From Desulfoplanes formicivorans (lineage in GTDB: Bacteria > Desulfobacterota > Desulfovibrionia > Desulfovibrionales > Desulfomicrobiaceae): a DNA stretch of 64,000 nt. Position 1 is the first letter of the stretch. Each line of letters starts with the position of its first letter. The stretch lies in the NCBI RefSeq assembly GCF_001748225.1, contig NZ_BDFE01000008.1, positions 186,001 through 250,000 on the forward strand, in the 5' to 3' direction. Both the position numbers and the translations under genes were made by a program. Positions 35,955-44,838 of this stretch are shown piece after piece. The notes beneath the pieces were generated by a model, which made no database searches, was not told the DNA's origin, and saw nothing but the letters and a program-made list of their open reading frames with translations.

Positions 35955-36796
35955 TGCATATACCGCGCATACCCCTGGGAGACGGGATCGAATCCATACT
36001 GGATTTTCTGGTCGAGCATTTTTCTTTTGCCACCAAATCCTTTTCCGTGGTCACGGAAAAGGGGCTTTCCTGGCTTGAAAGCGGCATGAAATTTTTGCCC
36101 CCCTGGCTGTTCATTGTGCTGGTCGCCGGCCTGGTCTGGTACCTGAGCAAGCGCAACAGGGGATTGACCATCTTTACCATTGCCGGATTGCTGCTCATCT
36201 GGAATCTCGGTCTGTGGTCAGCAACCGTGAGTACCATCGCCCTGGTGGTTGTGGCCACGTGCATCGCCATTCTCATTGGCGTGCCCCTTGGCATTGGTGC
36301 GGCTTTGAGCCATGTCATGTACCGGATCACCATGCCCATCCTTGATTTCATGCAAACCATGCCCGCTTTTGTCTATCTGATTCCGGCCATCCCTTTTTTC
36401 GGCTTGGGCAAGGTATCGGCCATTTTTTCCACGGTCATTTTTTCCATGCCACCTGCCATTCGTTTGACCTGTCTGGGCATCAAGCAGGTCCCCATGGAGC
36501 TGAACGAATGCGCCGAGGCCTTTGGATCAAGCCGGTGGCAAAAACTGGTCAAGCTGCAGCTGCCCTTGGCCACCCCAACGATCATGGCCGGGATCAACCA
36601 GACGGTCATGCTTGCCCTGTCCATGGTGGTCATTGCTTCCATGATCGGGGCCAAGGGCCTTGGTGGCGAGGTGTGGAAGGCCATCCAACGCTTGCAGCCC
36701 GGGCGGGGATTTGAGGCCGGTTTGGGTATCGTCATCGTGGCCATTATCCTTGATCGGGTCCTCCAGAAAATCGGGGGCTCGTCCACTTCCTCGTGA
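35954..36796 (+). CDS. proW: Glycine betaine/proline ABC importer permease
   Basis: 280 residues with six or seven helices. The permease EAA-loop reads ECAEAFGSSRWQKLVKLQLPLATPTIM, and QTVMLALSMVVIASMIGAKGLGG is the usual ProW block. The N-terminal 60 residues are an amphipathic extension as in E. coli ProW. Coupled by overlap to proV. Confidence 0.95.
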   Translation: MHIPRIPLGDGIESILDFLVEHFSFATKSFSVVTEKGLSWLESGMKFLPPWLFIVLVAGLVWYLSKRNRGLTIFTIAGLLLIWNLGLWSATVSTIALVVVATCIAILIGVPLGIGAALSHVMYRITMPILDFMQTMPAFVYLIPAIPFFGLGKVSAIFSTVIFSMPPAIRLTCLGIKQVPMELNECAEAFGSSRWQKLVKLQLPLATPTIMAGINQTVMLALSMVVIASMIGAKGLGGEVWKAIQRLQPGRGFEAGLGIVIVAIILDRVLQKIGGSSTSS

Positions 36797-36955
36797 GGTG
36801 TTTGCAAGGATCGTTTCGGTCCATTGAGACGATGGTTCATGCCTGAAAACCGAAAATCGGTCTGGCTCTGATATGGTGCAGATCTTTATCCCTGTTTTCG
36901 CATCAACGTTCCCGTACCCCTTTGGTTTCGGGGACCGTAACAACTGGAGGCAATA

Positions 36956-37813
36956 ATGAGAGGACGTACGCTATGGGTGATTTGTCTGATGACGCTGTTT
37001 GTGAGCGTTTCCCTGGGAACCGCTTTTGCCGGAAGCAAAGGCAAGGTCCGTTTGGCCTATGTTGAGTGGGATTGTGCCACGGCCACGACCAATGTGGCTC
37101 GTGCCGTGCTGGAGGAAAGACTGGGCTATGACGTGGAGACCCTGCCGGTTGCTGCCGCAGCCATGTGGGCGGCAACAGCCAGTGGTGACGTGGACGGCAT
37201 GCTGGCCGGGTGGCTGCCCGTGACCCATGCGAGCTATTTCAAACGGTTCAAGAAGGATGTCGAGGATCTTGGGCCTCTTGTTACCGGTGCCAAGATCGGG
37301 CTGGTCGTGCCCACCTATGTGACCATCAATTCCATTGCCGAACTGGGAGCCCATGCTGACGCATTTTCCGGGCGAATCATTGGCATTGATCCTGGTGCCG
37401 GCATCATGGCCAAGACCGAAGACGCCATTGACGCGTATGACATCCGGGGTATGGAGCTCATGGAGGGAAGCGGTGCCACCATGACCGCGGCCCTGGCTGA
37501 CGCCATCAAGCACAAGAAGTGGGTCGTTGTCACCGGCTGGGCTCCTCATTGGAAGTTCGGTCGGTGGGATCTCAAGTTTCTCGAGGATCCCCAGGGTATT
37601 TTTGGTGCATCCGAAGACATTCACACCATCGTTCGCAAGGGACTGCATAAGGATAAACCCGAGGTGTACCGCTTTCTGGACAATTTTAAGTGGACCAGAA
37701 AGCAGATGGAAACGGTCATGGCATGGGACCAGGAGCCGGGTGCTGACCGTTATGCAAATGCCAAACGTTTCGTGAAGGAGAATCCCGATCTGGTTGATTC
37801 TTGGTTGCAATAG
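36956..37813 (+). CDS. proX: Glycine betaine-binding periplasmic protein
   Basis: 285 residues. Signal peptide (ending near GTAFA) followed by an OpuAC-type domain: VRLAYVEWDCATATTNVARAVLEE, MWAATASGDVDGMLAGWLPVTHASY and VVVTGWAPHWKFGRWDLKFLEDP. The Trp residues would form the aromatic box for the quaternary amine. It delivers betaine or proline betaine to ProVW. GGAGG lies just before the ATG. It is 159 bases after proW, in the same orientation and before a terminator. Confidence 0.95.
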   Translation: MRGRTLWVICLMTLFVSVSLGTAFAGSKGKVRLAYVEWDCATATTNVARAVLEERLGYDVETLPVAAAAMWAATASGDVDGMLAGWLPVTHASYFKRFKKDVEDLGPLVTGAKIGLVVPTYVTINSIAELGAHADAFSGRIIGIDPGAGIMAKTEDAIDAYDIRGMELMEGSGATMTAALADAIKHKKWVVVTGWAPHWKFGRWDLKFLEDPQGIFGASEDIHTIVRKGLHKDKPEVYRFLDNFKWTRKQMETVMAWDQEPGADRYANAKRFVKENPDLVDSWLQ

Positions 37814-37846
37814 TGACAAGCGATCCGGGCGTATCTCGGAAAAAGC

Positions 37847-37887
37847 AAAAACCCCCTGCGAAGATTCACTTCGCAGGGGGTTTTTTT
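37847..37887. terminator. Bidirectional terminator after proVWX
   Basis: AAAAACCCCCTGCGAA and its complement: 16-bp perfect stem, 7-base loop, T7 run on the plus strand. Separates proX from the convergent flaG gene. Confidence 0.93.
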
Positions 37888-37903
37888 ATGAGGGACATGA
37901 CGA

Positions 37904-38293
37904 TTACGTGTTTTTGTCAACGAAGATCCCGACAGATTCCCTGATGGATGCCGCCATATGGAGGATTTCGTCTGTGGGAATTTTTTTGATGACTTTATTG
38001 GTGCTGGGATCAATAACTTCCACCTGAATGATATCAGTCTCCTTGTCCACTTTGAATATCAAGCTAACGCCCATGGCCTTCCAGAATTGTTCAAGGGCGT
38101 TACTCACTTTGTCGATTTCTGTTTCTTGAACATTACGGGAGGGAAAGGATTGTCCCTCGTGGGGCGCATCACCCGAGTCAACGGCATGTTCCTGCTGCAA
38201 AGGGGCTGCAGGATATTCCGTTGGCGCCGGAGGAGTGACAGCCTCAGGACCATCAAATTCCGATTCTTGGGGGTCAAGGGGTTCCAGTCGCAT
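37904..38293 (-). CDS. flaG: FlaG-family flagellar protein
   Basis: 129 residues. The C-terminal half (NALEQFWKAMGVSLIFKVDKETDIIQVEVIDPSTNKVIKKIPTDEIL, given as motif LIFKVD...VIKKIP) is the FlaG domain. The N-terminal half is Pro/Glu-rich and probably disordered. FlaG proteins modulate filament length in other bacteria. ATG at 38293 follows AGGAG by 7 bases. It is divergent from the flagellin gene, 330 bases apart. Confidence 0.87.
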   Translation of the reverse strand: MRLEPLDPQESEFDGPEAVTPPAPTEYPAAPLQQEHAVDSGDAPHEGQSFPSRNVQETEIDKVSNALEQFWKAMGVSLIFKVDKETDIIQVEVIDPSTNKVIKKIPTDEILHMAASIRESVGIFVDKNT

Positions 38294-38623
38294 GGGGGGA
38301 CTCCTCCTCGATGGCGTCTCATGGCTCACGATCAATCCCTTCTGAACCTTCTGAATAATCAATCGTCCAAAAAAAGGATTTCTTTAATGGCTTGTGCCAG
38401 CAAGCAGTTAGTTGTTGGATAATTGCAATATCGACTTATGCGAAAATTTTGACATTACCGGTTTTTTCAATGGGCTGTAAAATTGACGATTGTCTGGTTG
38501 GTTGGGGAAAAAAATGCCGCCAGCTTCCTGTAAGCTACTTGAATTAAAATGTTATTTGTTGATGGCATCTAGGTTGCTTGGTAGGACGAAAATGTACACA
38601 AGCCTATCAAGGAGGTTTTTCGT
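38294..38623 (+). promoter_or_regulatory. flaG-flagellin intergenic region with sigma-54 promoter
   Basis: A sigma-54 element TGGCATCTAGGTTGC has its GG at 38564-38565 and GC at 38576-38577, spacing exactly 10; transcription would start near 38589, 35 bases before the flagellin ATG. AAGGAGG precedes that ATG. On the flaG side only an incomplete -24-like CTGGCAC is present. Confidence 0.8.
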
Positions 38624-39517
38624 ATGTCTTTGGTCATCAATCACAATCTTATGTCAATGAATGCTGCCAGGAATCTGAACGAGTCGTATAACAGCCTGTC
38701 AACATCTACCAACAGACTTTCTTCGGGATTGCGTATCAATAGCGCTGCCGATGATGCAGCCGGTCTGGCTATTCGCGAGCTGATGCGTTCGGACATTTCG
38801 ACCATCAATCAGGGGACCAGAAATGCCAACGATGCCATTTCCCTGATTCAGACGGCAGATGGAGCCCTCGGGGTGATCGATGAGAAGTTGATCCGGATGA
38901 AAGAGCTTGCCGAACAGGCAGCCACAGGCACATATACTTCGGCCCAGCGTCTGATCATTGATTCCGAATATCAGGCCATGGCCTCGGAAATTTCCCGTAT
39001 TGCCAATGCCACGGATTTCAACGGGATTTATCTTTTGAACGGTAACCTCTCGGGGGAGCAGCATGATGGCCAGGGTCTCAATGCAACGGGTGCGTTGCGC
39101 ATTCATTTTGGCACGGGGAATGACAGCAAGGAAGATTATTATGATATCCAAATCGGAGAGGCAACCGCTTCGGCATTGGGCTTGGGTCTGAATGCCGGGC
39201 CTTCGGCCCGTGGAAAATCCATTTCCACCCAGTCTCTGGCTCAGAATGCCCTGGACGCCCTCAATGAAGCCATCATATCCAAGGACAATATCCGGGCCAA
39301 TCTCGGAGCCCTGCAGAATCGCCTCGAAGCCACCGTGTCCAACCTGAACATTCAGGCGGAAAATCTCCAGGCTGCTGAATCTCGTGTTTCCGACGTGGAC
39401 GTTGCCACGGAAATGACGGAGTTTACCCGGCAGCAGATCAAGACCCAGTCGGCTGTCGCCATGCTGGCCCAGGCCAATTCCCTCCCGGAGATGGCCATGC
39501 AGCTCATCCAGGGATAA
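38624..39517 (+). CDS. fliC: Flagellin
   Basis: 297 residues, a short flagellin. The N-terminal D0/D1 block (MSLVINHNLMSMNAARNLN, then LSSGLRINSAADDAAGLAI) and C-terminal block (LQNRLEATVSNLNIQAENL, SRVSDVDVATEM, MLAQANSLPEMAMQLIQG) are well conserved. The variable centre is only about 100 residues, so the outer D2/D3 domains are minimal. Exported by the flagellar type III apparatus and polymerised into the filament. A sigma-54 promoter drives it. Only this flagellin is present here. Confidence 0.96.
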   Translation: MSLVINHNLMSMNAARNLNESYNSLSTSTNRLSSGLRINSAADDAAGLAIRELMRSDISTINQGTRNANDAISLIQTADGALGVIDEKLIRMKELAEQAATGTYTSAQRLIIDSEYQAMASEISRIANATDFNGIYLLNGNLSGEQHDGQGLNATGALRIHFGTGNDSKEDYYDIQIGEATASALGLGLNAGPSARGKSISTQSLAQNALDALNEAIISKDNIRANLGALQNRLEATVSNLNIQAENLQAAESRVSDVDVATEMTEFTRQQIKTQSAVAMLAQANSLPEMAMQLIQG

Positions 39518-39568
39518 TAATCACGCCTGTATCAGGCGTTCTGGCTTTTCGTGTGGTGATGACCAAGG

Positions 39569-39609
39569 TGTTCTTCCGGGGAGATCCCGCTCCGGAAGAA
39601 CATTTTTTT
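39569..39609 (+). terminator. Flagellin-side terminator
   Basis: TGTTCTTCCGG pairs with CCGGAAGAACA around a 20-base loop and is followed by T7. A smaller hairpin (ACGCCTG-TAT-CAGGCGT) lies just before it, so read-through protection is doubled. Confidence 0.8.
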
Positions 39610-39662
39610 GCGTTGTTTTTGGACGCGTTGCTGGCACCCCGTTTTGCTGGGATCCTATCGTT

Positions 39663-40370
39663 TCATTCCATGCCCAAGTGTTGCAACGCTTTGTGGGCAG
39701 CTTGCTGCTCTGCCTTCTTGAGGCTGGTGTCCCTGGCCTCCAGAGATTCTCCCGAGGGCAATGTCACCTGAACCACATAGATTTTGGCGTGTTCCGGTCC
39801 TTCACTTGCCACAAGTTGATAGGTCGGTCGTGCCTTGTCATATTTTTGGGTTATTTCCTGGAGCCTGCTTTTGTAATCCTTGGGCCGGGGTTTTTCGGGA
39901 TATTCCGGCCAGAAGGGTGCAAACAGCTTGGCAATGCACTGCTGAACCGCTTCGAAACCTCCATCCAGATAGATGGCGCCCAGGATCGCCTCCAATGCAT
40001 CGCTCAAAACGGAGTCTCTTTCTCGTCCACCTTGAGCAGCCTCACCCTTCCCCAGCAAGAGAAAATTTCCCAGCGCAATGGTGCGGGCCACTCGAGCCAG
40101 CCCCGGCTCACTGACCAGTTTGGCCCGCAAGCGTGTCAACTCTCCTTCGTGGATGTCAGGGAATCTGTTGTACAATTCCGTTGAAATACAGATCTCCACA
40201 ACGGCATCACCCAGAAATTCCATCCGTTCGTTGCTTTGCGTGTCATGCTCGTTGGCAAAGGAGCTGTGTGTCAGTGCCATGACTAAAAGCTTGACTTGGG
40301 AGAATTCATAATGAATAGCCCGTTGCAAGCTTTCCAATCCCTTTACATTGTCTTCCACTCTTTGCTCCAT
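39663..40370 (-). CDS. rnc: Ribonuclease III
   Basis: 235 residues. The catalytic signature NERMEFLGDAVVE and second acidic site DALEAILGAIYLDGG are intact, and the C-terminal dsRNA-binding domain (DYKSRLQEITQK...KKAEQQAAHKAL) is present. It processes rRNA and structured mRNAs. The ATG at 40370 has no clear Shine-Dalgarno; a GTG at 40358 has GGAG 6 bases upstream and may be the true start (231 aa). The gene starts only 11 bases from the divergent acetyl-CoA synthetase-like gene. Confidence 0.95.
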   Translation of the reverse strand: MEQRVEDNVKGLESLQRAIHYEFSQVKLLVMALTHSSFANEHDTQSNERMEFLGDAVVEICISTELYNRFPDIHEGELTRLRAKLVSEPGLARVARTIALGNFLLLGKGEAAQGGRERDSVLSDALEAILGAIYLDGGFEAVQQCIAKLFAPFWPEYPEKPRPKDYKSRLQEITQKYDKARPTYQLVASEGPEHAKIYVVQVTLPSGESLEARDTSLKKAEQQAAHKALQHLGME

Positions 40371-40381
40371 AGGTTTTTTTC

Positions 40382-42481
40382 ATGCGAGTGACTTCTCTCG
40401 ATCCCCTTTTTCTGCCACGCTCCATTGCCGTGATTGGCGAATCCGGTCGTGAAGGTGGGCTGGTATGGTCCGTTGTGACGCGGATGGTCACTTCCGGGTA
40501 CAGGGGGCGTGTCATGCCTGTGGTACCTGGAGGTGAAGACGTTTACGGTCTTCAGGCATGTGACGGTGTCGAGAATCTGCCCAAGGGCGTCGAATTGGCC
40601 ATCATGTGCTTGAAACTGGCTGACCTGATCCCGGTTCTGGATGAACTGGGCAGGGGGGGCGTCAAATGCGTCATATGCCTGGCTTCGGGCGAAACCGAAA
40701 CACGGGCCGATGAGTTCGGCCTTGAACAGCGTGTTAACGCCCTTGTGCGAAAATGGGGGATGACCCTTGTCGGTCCCAAGAGTCTGGGTCTAATCAACAC
40801 GGTGCAGGGAGTCAACGCAAGCGTGTGTCTGCCCTCCGTTTCCCCGGGAAACATTGCCTTTTTTTCCCAGTCGGATGCATTGACCCTGAGCATCCTGGAT
40901 CTGGCCCGGGATGAACTCGGGTTTTCCAAATGCATGAGCCTTGGCAACCGTTCCCGGATCAGTGAAACGGATCTGCTCGCTTTTCTGGTGAACGATCCGG
41001 ATACGGCCGTTATTGCCGGGTACATGGAGGCGGTCGGGGATGCTCCCCGATTTTTGCGCACGGCCCAGGATGTGACCAAAAAGAAGCCGGTGGTCGTTGT
41101 CAGACCCGGCACCACCCCCAAGGGACAAACAGCCGCCCTGTTCCACCGGGATGCCATGTTCGGGTTTGCCAAAACCTATGCCACGGTTTTCAAACAGACC
41201 GGCATCATTGCCACGCCGGATATTCCCTCGTTTCTCGCCCTGCTCAAGGGTTTTTCCAAACAGCCCCTGCCTGAAGGCAACAATGTTGCTGTTGTGACCA
41301 ATTCCGGGAGCTTCGGGGTTTTGGCTGCAGATGCTGCCGCCACCTGTGGCTTTGATCTTCCGTGTTTTTCCCGGGAAACCATGCAAGGACTTGGGGAGAT
41401 GCTACCGGGCCATGGTGGTGTGTACAACCCCGTTGTCATGGAACCGACACTTTCCTTCCGGGTTTGGAAACGGATTATCGGTAAGCTGGAAGATGACCCG
41501 TTGGTGCATATTGTGGTGGTGGTTGTTGTTCCCCGTTACGGGATGGATATCGAGGAGCTGGCCACCTCCCTGGTGAGCAGTCTTGTGGCCGTCAGGAAAA
41601 CCGTGTGCGTGTGCGTGCCTGGCGGGCCCGCAGCCCTGGAGGCCCGTCGCATCTTCGAATCCACCTCCCTTCCCTGTTATGACAATCTTGAACAGGCCCT
41701 GTACACGGTTCGGTCCATGCGTGAGTATCGCCAATGGCAGCGCAAGCCATATCCTGTTGAAGTCTGCTATCGCAGGGACAGCCCCAAGATCCGGAAAATC
41801 ATTGACGATGCCCGCGATGCCGGGATGTACGAGCTGCAGGGGATCGAGGCCCAGCCCCTGCTTATGGCCTATGAACTGACCTTTTGGGAAATGAAATTGG
41901 CTCGTACGGCCAAGAGTGCGGCCAAAATGGCCCGCAAGATGGGTTTTCCCGTGGCCCTCAAATTGGCGTCCCCCCAAGCGGACATGGTTGGGAGGGAACA
42001 GGTTGTCGATGTGGATGACAACAAGTCGGTGTATGAGGCCTTTTGGGAAATAACAGAGGGGGTTCGCCGTGTCTGGCCGGAAATCTTCATCTCCGGGTGT
42101 CTGGTGCAAAAAACAGCTCCGCCCACGGCCAGGCGTGTATGCATCCGATTGATGCGTGATCCGCAATTCGGTCCGCTGATATCCTTTGCACTCGACGGCG
42201 GCTGTGACAATGATCAGGCCGGGATTGCTCATCGTTTGGCCCCCTTGAGCCTGCAAGATGCCCACGACATCATCCGTGAGCCCTGGGCCTTTCCGGTGCT
42301 TCGGGGCAGTCGGGGTGAGCCGGGGGCCCATCTTCGTTCCCTGGAAGATGTCCTGCTCACGGTCTCCCAATTGGCCATGGACTGTCCGGAAATTCTCGAA
42401 CTCGAATTGAGTCCTGTTTTTGTGGATGATCAGCAAACGGTTATCGGGAATGCCAGGGTTGTCCTGAGCCCTCGGGCTTGA
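40382..42481 (+). CDS. NDP-forming acyl-CoA synthetase-like protein, degenerate ATP-grasp
   Basis: 699 residues, alpha and beta parts in one chain. The CoA-binding Rossmann start (LFLPRSIAVIGESG) and succinyl-CoA-ligase-like domains are clear. His255 (ALFHRDAMFG) sits where the phospho-His of archaeal ADP-forming acetyl-CoA synthetase lies. The C-terminal ATP-grasp part (about 470-699) is recognisable (MARKMGFPVALKLASP) but the usual HK(T/S)(D/E) that follows is replaced by QADMVGREQ. The enzyme would interconvert acyl-CoA and acid with NTP, or be a regulatory relative. It is paired with the Pta-N/DRTGG gene, pointing to acetate metabolism. Confidence 0.82.
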   Translation: MRVTSLDPLFLPRSIAVIGESGREGGLVWSVVTRMVTSGYRGRVMPVVPGGEDVYGLQACDGVENLPKGVELAIMCLKLADLIPVLDELGRGGVKCVICLASGETETRADEFGLEQRVNALVRKWGMTLVGPKSLGLINTVQGVNASVCLPSVSPGNIAFFSQSDALTLSILDLARDELGFSKCMSLGNRSRISETDLLAFLVNDPDTAVIAGYMEAVGDAPRFLRTAQDVTKKKPVVVVRPGTTPKGQTAALFHRDAMFGFAKTYATVFKQTGIIATPDIPSFLALLKGFSKQPLPEGNNVAVVTNSGSFGVLAADAAATCGFDLPCFSRETMQGLGEMLPGHGGVYNPVVMEPTLSFRVWKRIIGKLEDDPLVHIVVVVVVPRYGMDIEELATSLVSSLVAVRKTVCVCVPGGPAALEARRIFESTSLPCYDNLEQALYTVRSMREYRQWQRKPYPVEVCYRRDSPKIRKIIDDARDAGMYELQGIEAQPLLMAYELTFWEMKLARTAKSAAKMARKMGFPVALKLASPQADMVGREQVVDVDDNKSVYEAFWEITEGVRRVWPEIFISGCLVQKTAPPTARRVCIRLMRDPQFGPLISFALDGGCDNDQAGIAHRLAPLSLQDAHDIIREPWAFPVLRGSRGEPGAHLRSLEDVLLTVSQLAMDCPEILELELSPVFVDDQQTVIGNARVVLSPRA

Positions 42482-42592
42482 ACGGGTTTTCGGGGGTGTT
42501 GACCGGGTGACGATTTTTTACTGTTTCATACATCAACTTGCGGCTTGCCACCGGCCAGCCGTCTTTTCATTTCATTCCCCACCGGAGGCATT

Positions 42593-43657
42593 ATGCATGG
42601 AATCTATGTAGGAGCCACCTCGGCCTATGCAGGCAAGAACCTGATTGCCCTTGGGCTTGGGCTCAAGCTTCAGAAGGACGGATATCGCGTCGGATACATG
42701 AAGCCCATCGGGGCCCTGCCTTTCAAGAAAGATGGCAAGCCAGGCGATGAGGACGCCTTTTTCATCCAGGAAATTTTGGGCCTCGAAGGTGATCCCGAGG
42801 ATGTTACCCCGGTGGTTGTTGACCAGGATTTCATGGTCAAGGCCTTTTCCGGACGAACCGAGGATCTGATGCCCAAAATCGAGCAGGCATATGAACGGCT
42901 TTCCCGCGACACGGACGTCATGATCGTTTCCGGTTCCGGGAGCATGTTTTCCGGAAAATACTGCAATCTGGACGGGGTAAGCATTGTCAAACGTTTCGGA
43001 CTGCAGGCCCTTGTGATTGATCGTTTCGACAAGGAACTCAAATACGATTATCTGGCGGTCATGAAGGAAACCCTGGGAGAGCATCTGCTTGGCGCGGTGC
43101 TCAATGATATTCCTGCTTCCTTTATGAGCGAACTGACGACCATGCTCATCCCGTTTTTCGAACAGCAGGGTATCCGTATCCTGGGGACCATTCCCAGTGA
43201 TCCCCTCATGGGAGCCATCCGGGTGGAAGATCTGTGCGAGCGGCTTGGGGGCAAGCTGATCACTGCGCAGGAGAGGAAGGACCGGGTGGTGGAGAACTTT
43301 CTCATCGGCACCATGCAGGTGGAAAATTTCATGACCCATTTCAAGAAAAGTCGTCGGTCAGCGGTTATTGTCGGCGGTGATCGCTCCGATGTGCATCTCG
43401 TGGCCCTGGAAGGCCAGTGTGAATGCCTGATCATGACCGGCAATATCTATCCCAACGATATCATCATGACCCGGGCCGAAGTGCTTGGCATCCCCCTCAT
43501 CGTTGTCAGGGACGATACCTACACGGTGGCCAGGAAGATGGAGGCCATTCTTTCCCGAAGCAAGCTGCGTGATGCCATCAAGATCCGCCATGGGGCCGAT
43601 CTCGTGGCCTCGTTGCTGGACTTCTCGTACATGGAGGAAAAACTCGGATTGGCGTAA
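42593..43657 (+). CDS. Phosphotransacetylase N-terminal-like protein with DRTGG domain
   Basis: 354 residues. The N-terminal BioD-like P-loop domain (IYVGATSAYAGKNLIALGLGLKL, with the P-loop seen as ATSAYAGKN) resembles the regulatory N terminus of long Pta enzymes. The DRTGG domain (about 205-310) with VIVGGDRSDVHLVAL follows. The catalytic phosphotransacetylase domain is absent, so this is probably a sensor or regulator of acetyl-CoA metabolism (inference). GGAGG lies 4 bases before the ATG at 42593. It is 111 bases downstream of the acyl-CoA synthetase-like gene, and a terminator follows. Confidence 0.85.
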   Translation: MHGIYVGATSAYAGKNLIALGLGLKLQKDGYRVGYMKPIGALPFKKDGKPGDEDAFFIQEILGLEGDPEDVTPVVVDQDFMVKAFSGRTEDLMPKIEQAYERLSRDTDVMIVSGSGSMFSGKYCNLDGVSIVKRFGLQALVIDRFDKELKYDYLAVMKETLGEHLLGAVLNDIPASFMSELTTMLIPFFEQQGIRILGTIPSDPLMGAIRVEDLCERLGGKLITAQERKDRVVENFLIGTMQVENFMTHFKKSRRSAVIVGGDRSDVHLVALEGQCECLIMTGNIYPNDIIMTRAEVLGIPLIVVRDDTYTVARKMEAILSRSKLRDAIKIRHGADLVASLLDFSYMEEKLGLA

Positions 43658-43686
43658 ACAGCAGGGCAGGACGGGTTCATACTGCA

Positions 43687-43719
43687 GGCAAAGGGTCATA
43701 CAGATCCTTTGCCTTTTTT
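43687..43719 (+). terminator. Terminator after the Pta-N/DRTGG gene
   Basis: GGCAAAGG and CCTTTGCC form an 8-bp stem with an 11-base loop, followed by TTTTTT. Confidence 0.9.
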
Positions 43720-43760
43720 ATGCTTCGGATAAGGACTACGACCAAAGAAATGGTGCTTTC

Positions 43761-44170
43761 ATGGATTTTTCACAAGATATCCCGGGTTGGTTGACCGCGT
43801 CCATGCTTGATACCTGACTGATGTTTATCGCGATTTTTTGGAACTTAATACCGCTGCCAAGCGGTGGAAGATTGCCGTCAAGGCCATATTGTTCCTGAAA
43901 TGGCTGGTGATTTTTCTTTGCCTGTATGTCCTATCGGTTTTGCCATGCAGGATACCATCGGCAGTCTCATTTTCGGTCTGCTCATTCAGATCGAGAAGTC
44001 TTTTGCATAGGCGACTGAATTGCCGCCACCCATGAGGGTAAGGTGATGGAGACCAGCTGGCGGTATATCAAGACCGTGAGCAGAGATTATATACTCATCC
44101 CGAACAACAGCATATCCAGGGACACCCTGGTCAATTACAACCGGCCCATTCCCTATCCTCGACAGAAAGG
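43761..44170 (+). pseudogene. Decayed MscS-type mechanosensitive channel gene
   Basis: Three adjacent frames carry consecutive pieces of one MscS-like protein. They are a membrane-helix stretch (AILFLKWLVIFLCLYV, frame of 43838), the pore and beta start (PIGFAMQDTIGSLIFGLLIQ, frame of 43930), and the beta domain (HEGKVMETSWRYIKTVSRDY, ILIPNNSISRDTLVNYNRP, frame of 44010). Breaks are a stop at 43815-43817, frameshifts near 43930 and 44007, and TGA at 44016-44018 where Trp of GDWIAA is expected. The C-terminal third is missing. MscS channels release osmolytes on hypo-osmotic shock. Confidence 0.8.
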
Positions 44171-44295
44171 CTGCAGGGAGCAGTCTCTTGGACAGATTTC
44201 GTCAGATTTTCATGGAATGAACCCCTGTTTTCTCAGCATGTTGCTGGTTCGGGCCTTTTGAGCGTTTGCCCGTGAACCGCAATGCCGATTGCCAT

Positions 44296-44334
44296 AAGCC
44301 CCCGTGCATGTCTGTTTAGCATGCACGGGGGCTT
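44296..44334 (+). terminator. Hairpin downstream of the pseudogene
   Basis: AAGCCCCCGTGCATG and its complement: 15-bp perfect stem, 9-base loop, only a weak T-run. Probably the old terminator of the MscS gene. Confidence 0.7.
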
Positions 44335-44838
44335 TGCGTTGGGAACAATGTACAGGAAAGAGGGTAACTATCTGAGTGATCATGGTTTTTATTTGGTGCA
44401 CAAGGTGTGATTTTTCTTGTGTCATCTCTGTACCTTGTCTTGGTTTTGTCGTATGGGCAAAAATGGTATGGTCATTCTATGGAAAGCACTTTTGTTCCCA
44501 TAATGTATTACGAATTTGATACGTCATGGGTGTATGAATTGTGTTCGCAATGATGCCAAAAGATGTTGCTTGTAGTCGCAAGCAGGGACTCTTTAACCTC
44601 CTTCCATCGACATGGCTGCTATTGCATGGTAAAGGAAGCGTTCCTTCACTCATCGGCATTTTCGGATGAAACGGCATCCAAACAAGGGCATTGTTGATGC
44701 CATGGTTGTTGGCTGGTTTCTTGCAAATTTAGGTGGAATGGGACCCACTATCCAGCTCCAGAAGAATGGTGCCCAACCTGTCCCACGATTTTTCCCGGTT
44801 GCACAACCCTTATACCGCAGAGCAAGCAGGCAGTACTC
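44335..44838 (+). promoter_or_regulatory. Sigma-54 promoter region of the T2SS cluster
   Basis: 504 bases without a gene. TTGGCTGGTTTCTTGCA has GG at 44711-44712 and GC at 44723-44724, spacing 10, a close match to the sigma-54 consensus; start expected near 44736. A dyad AAGGAA-GCG-TTCCTT (44632-44646) lies about 65 bases upstream of the -24 and could bind an activator. The rest shows nothing specific. Confidence 0.65.

Noticed and set aside
38294-38420. Sigma-54 promoter for flaG (CTGGCAC)
   Set aside because: The -24 half is good but the -12 position reads ATTA rather than TTGC.
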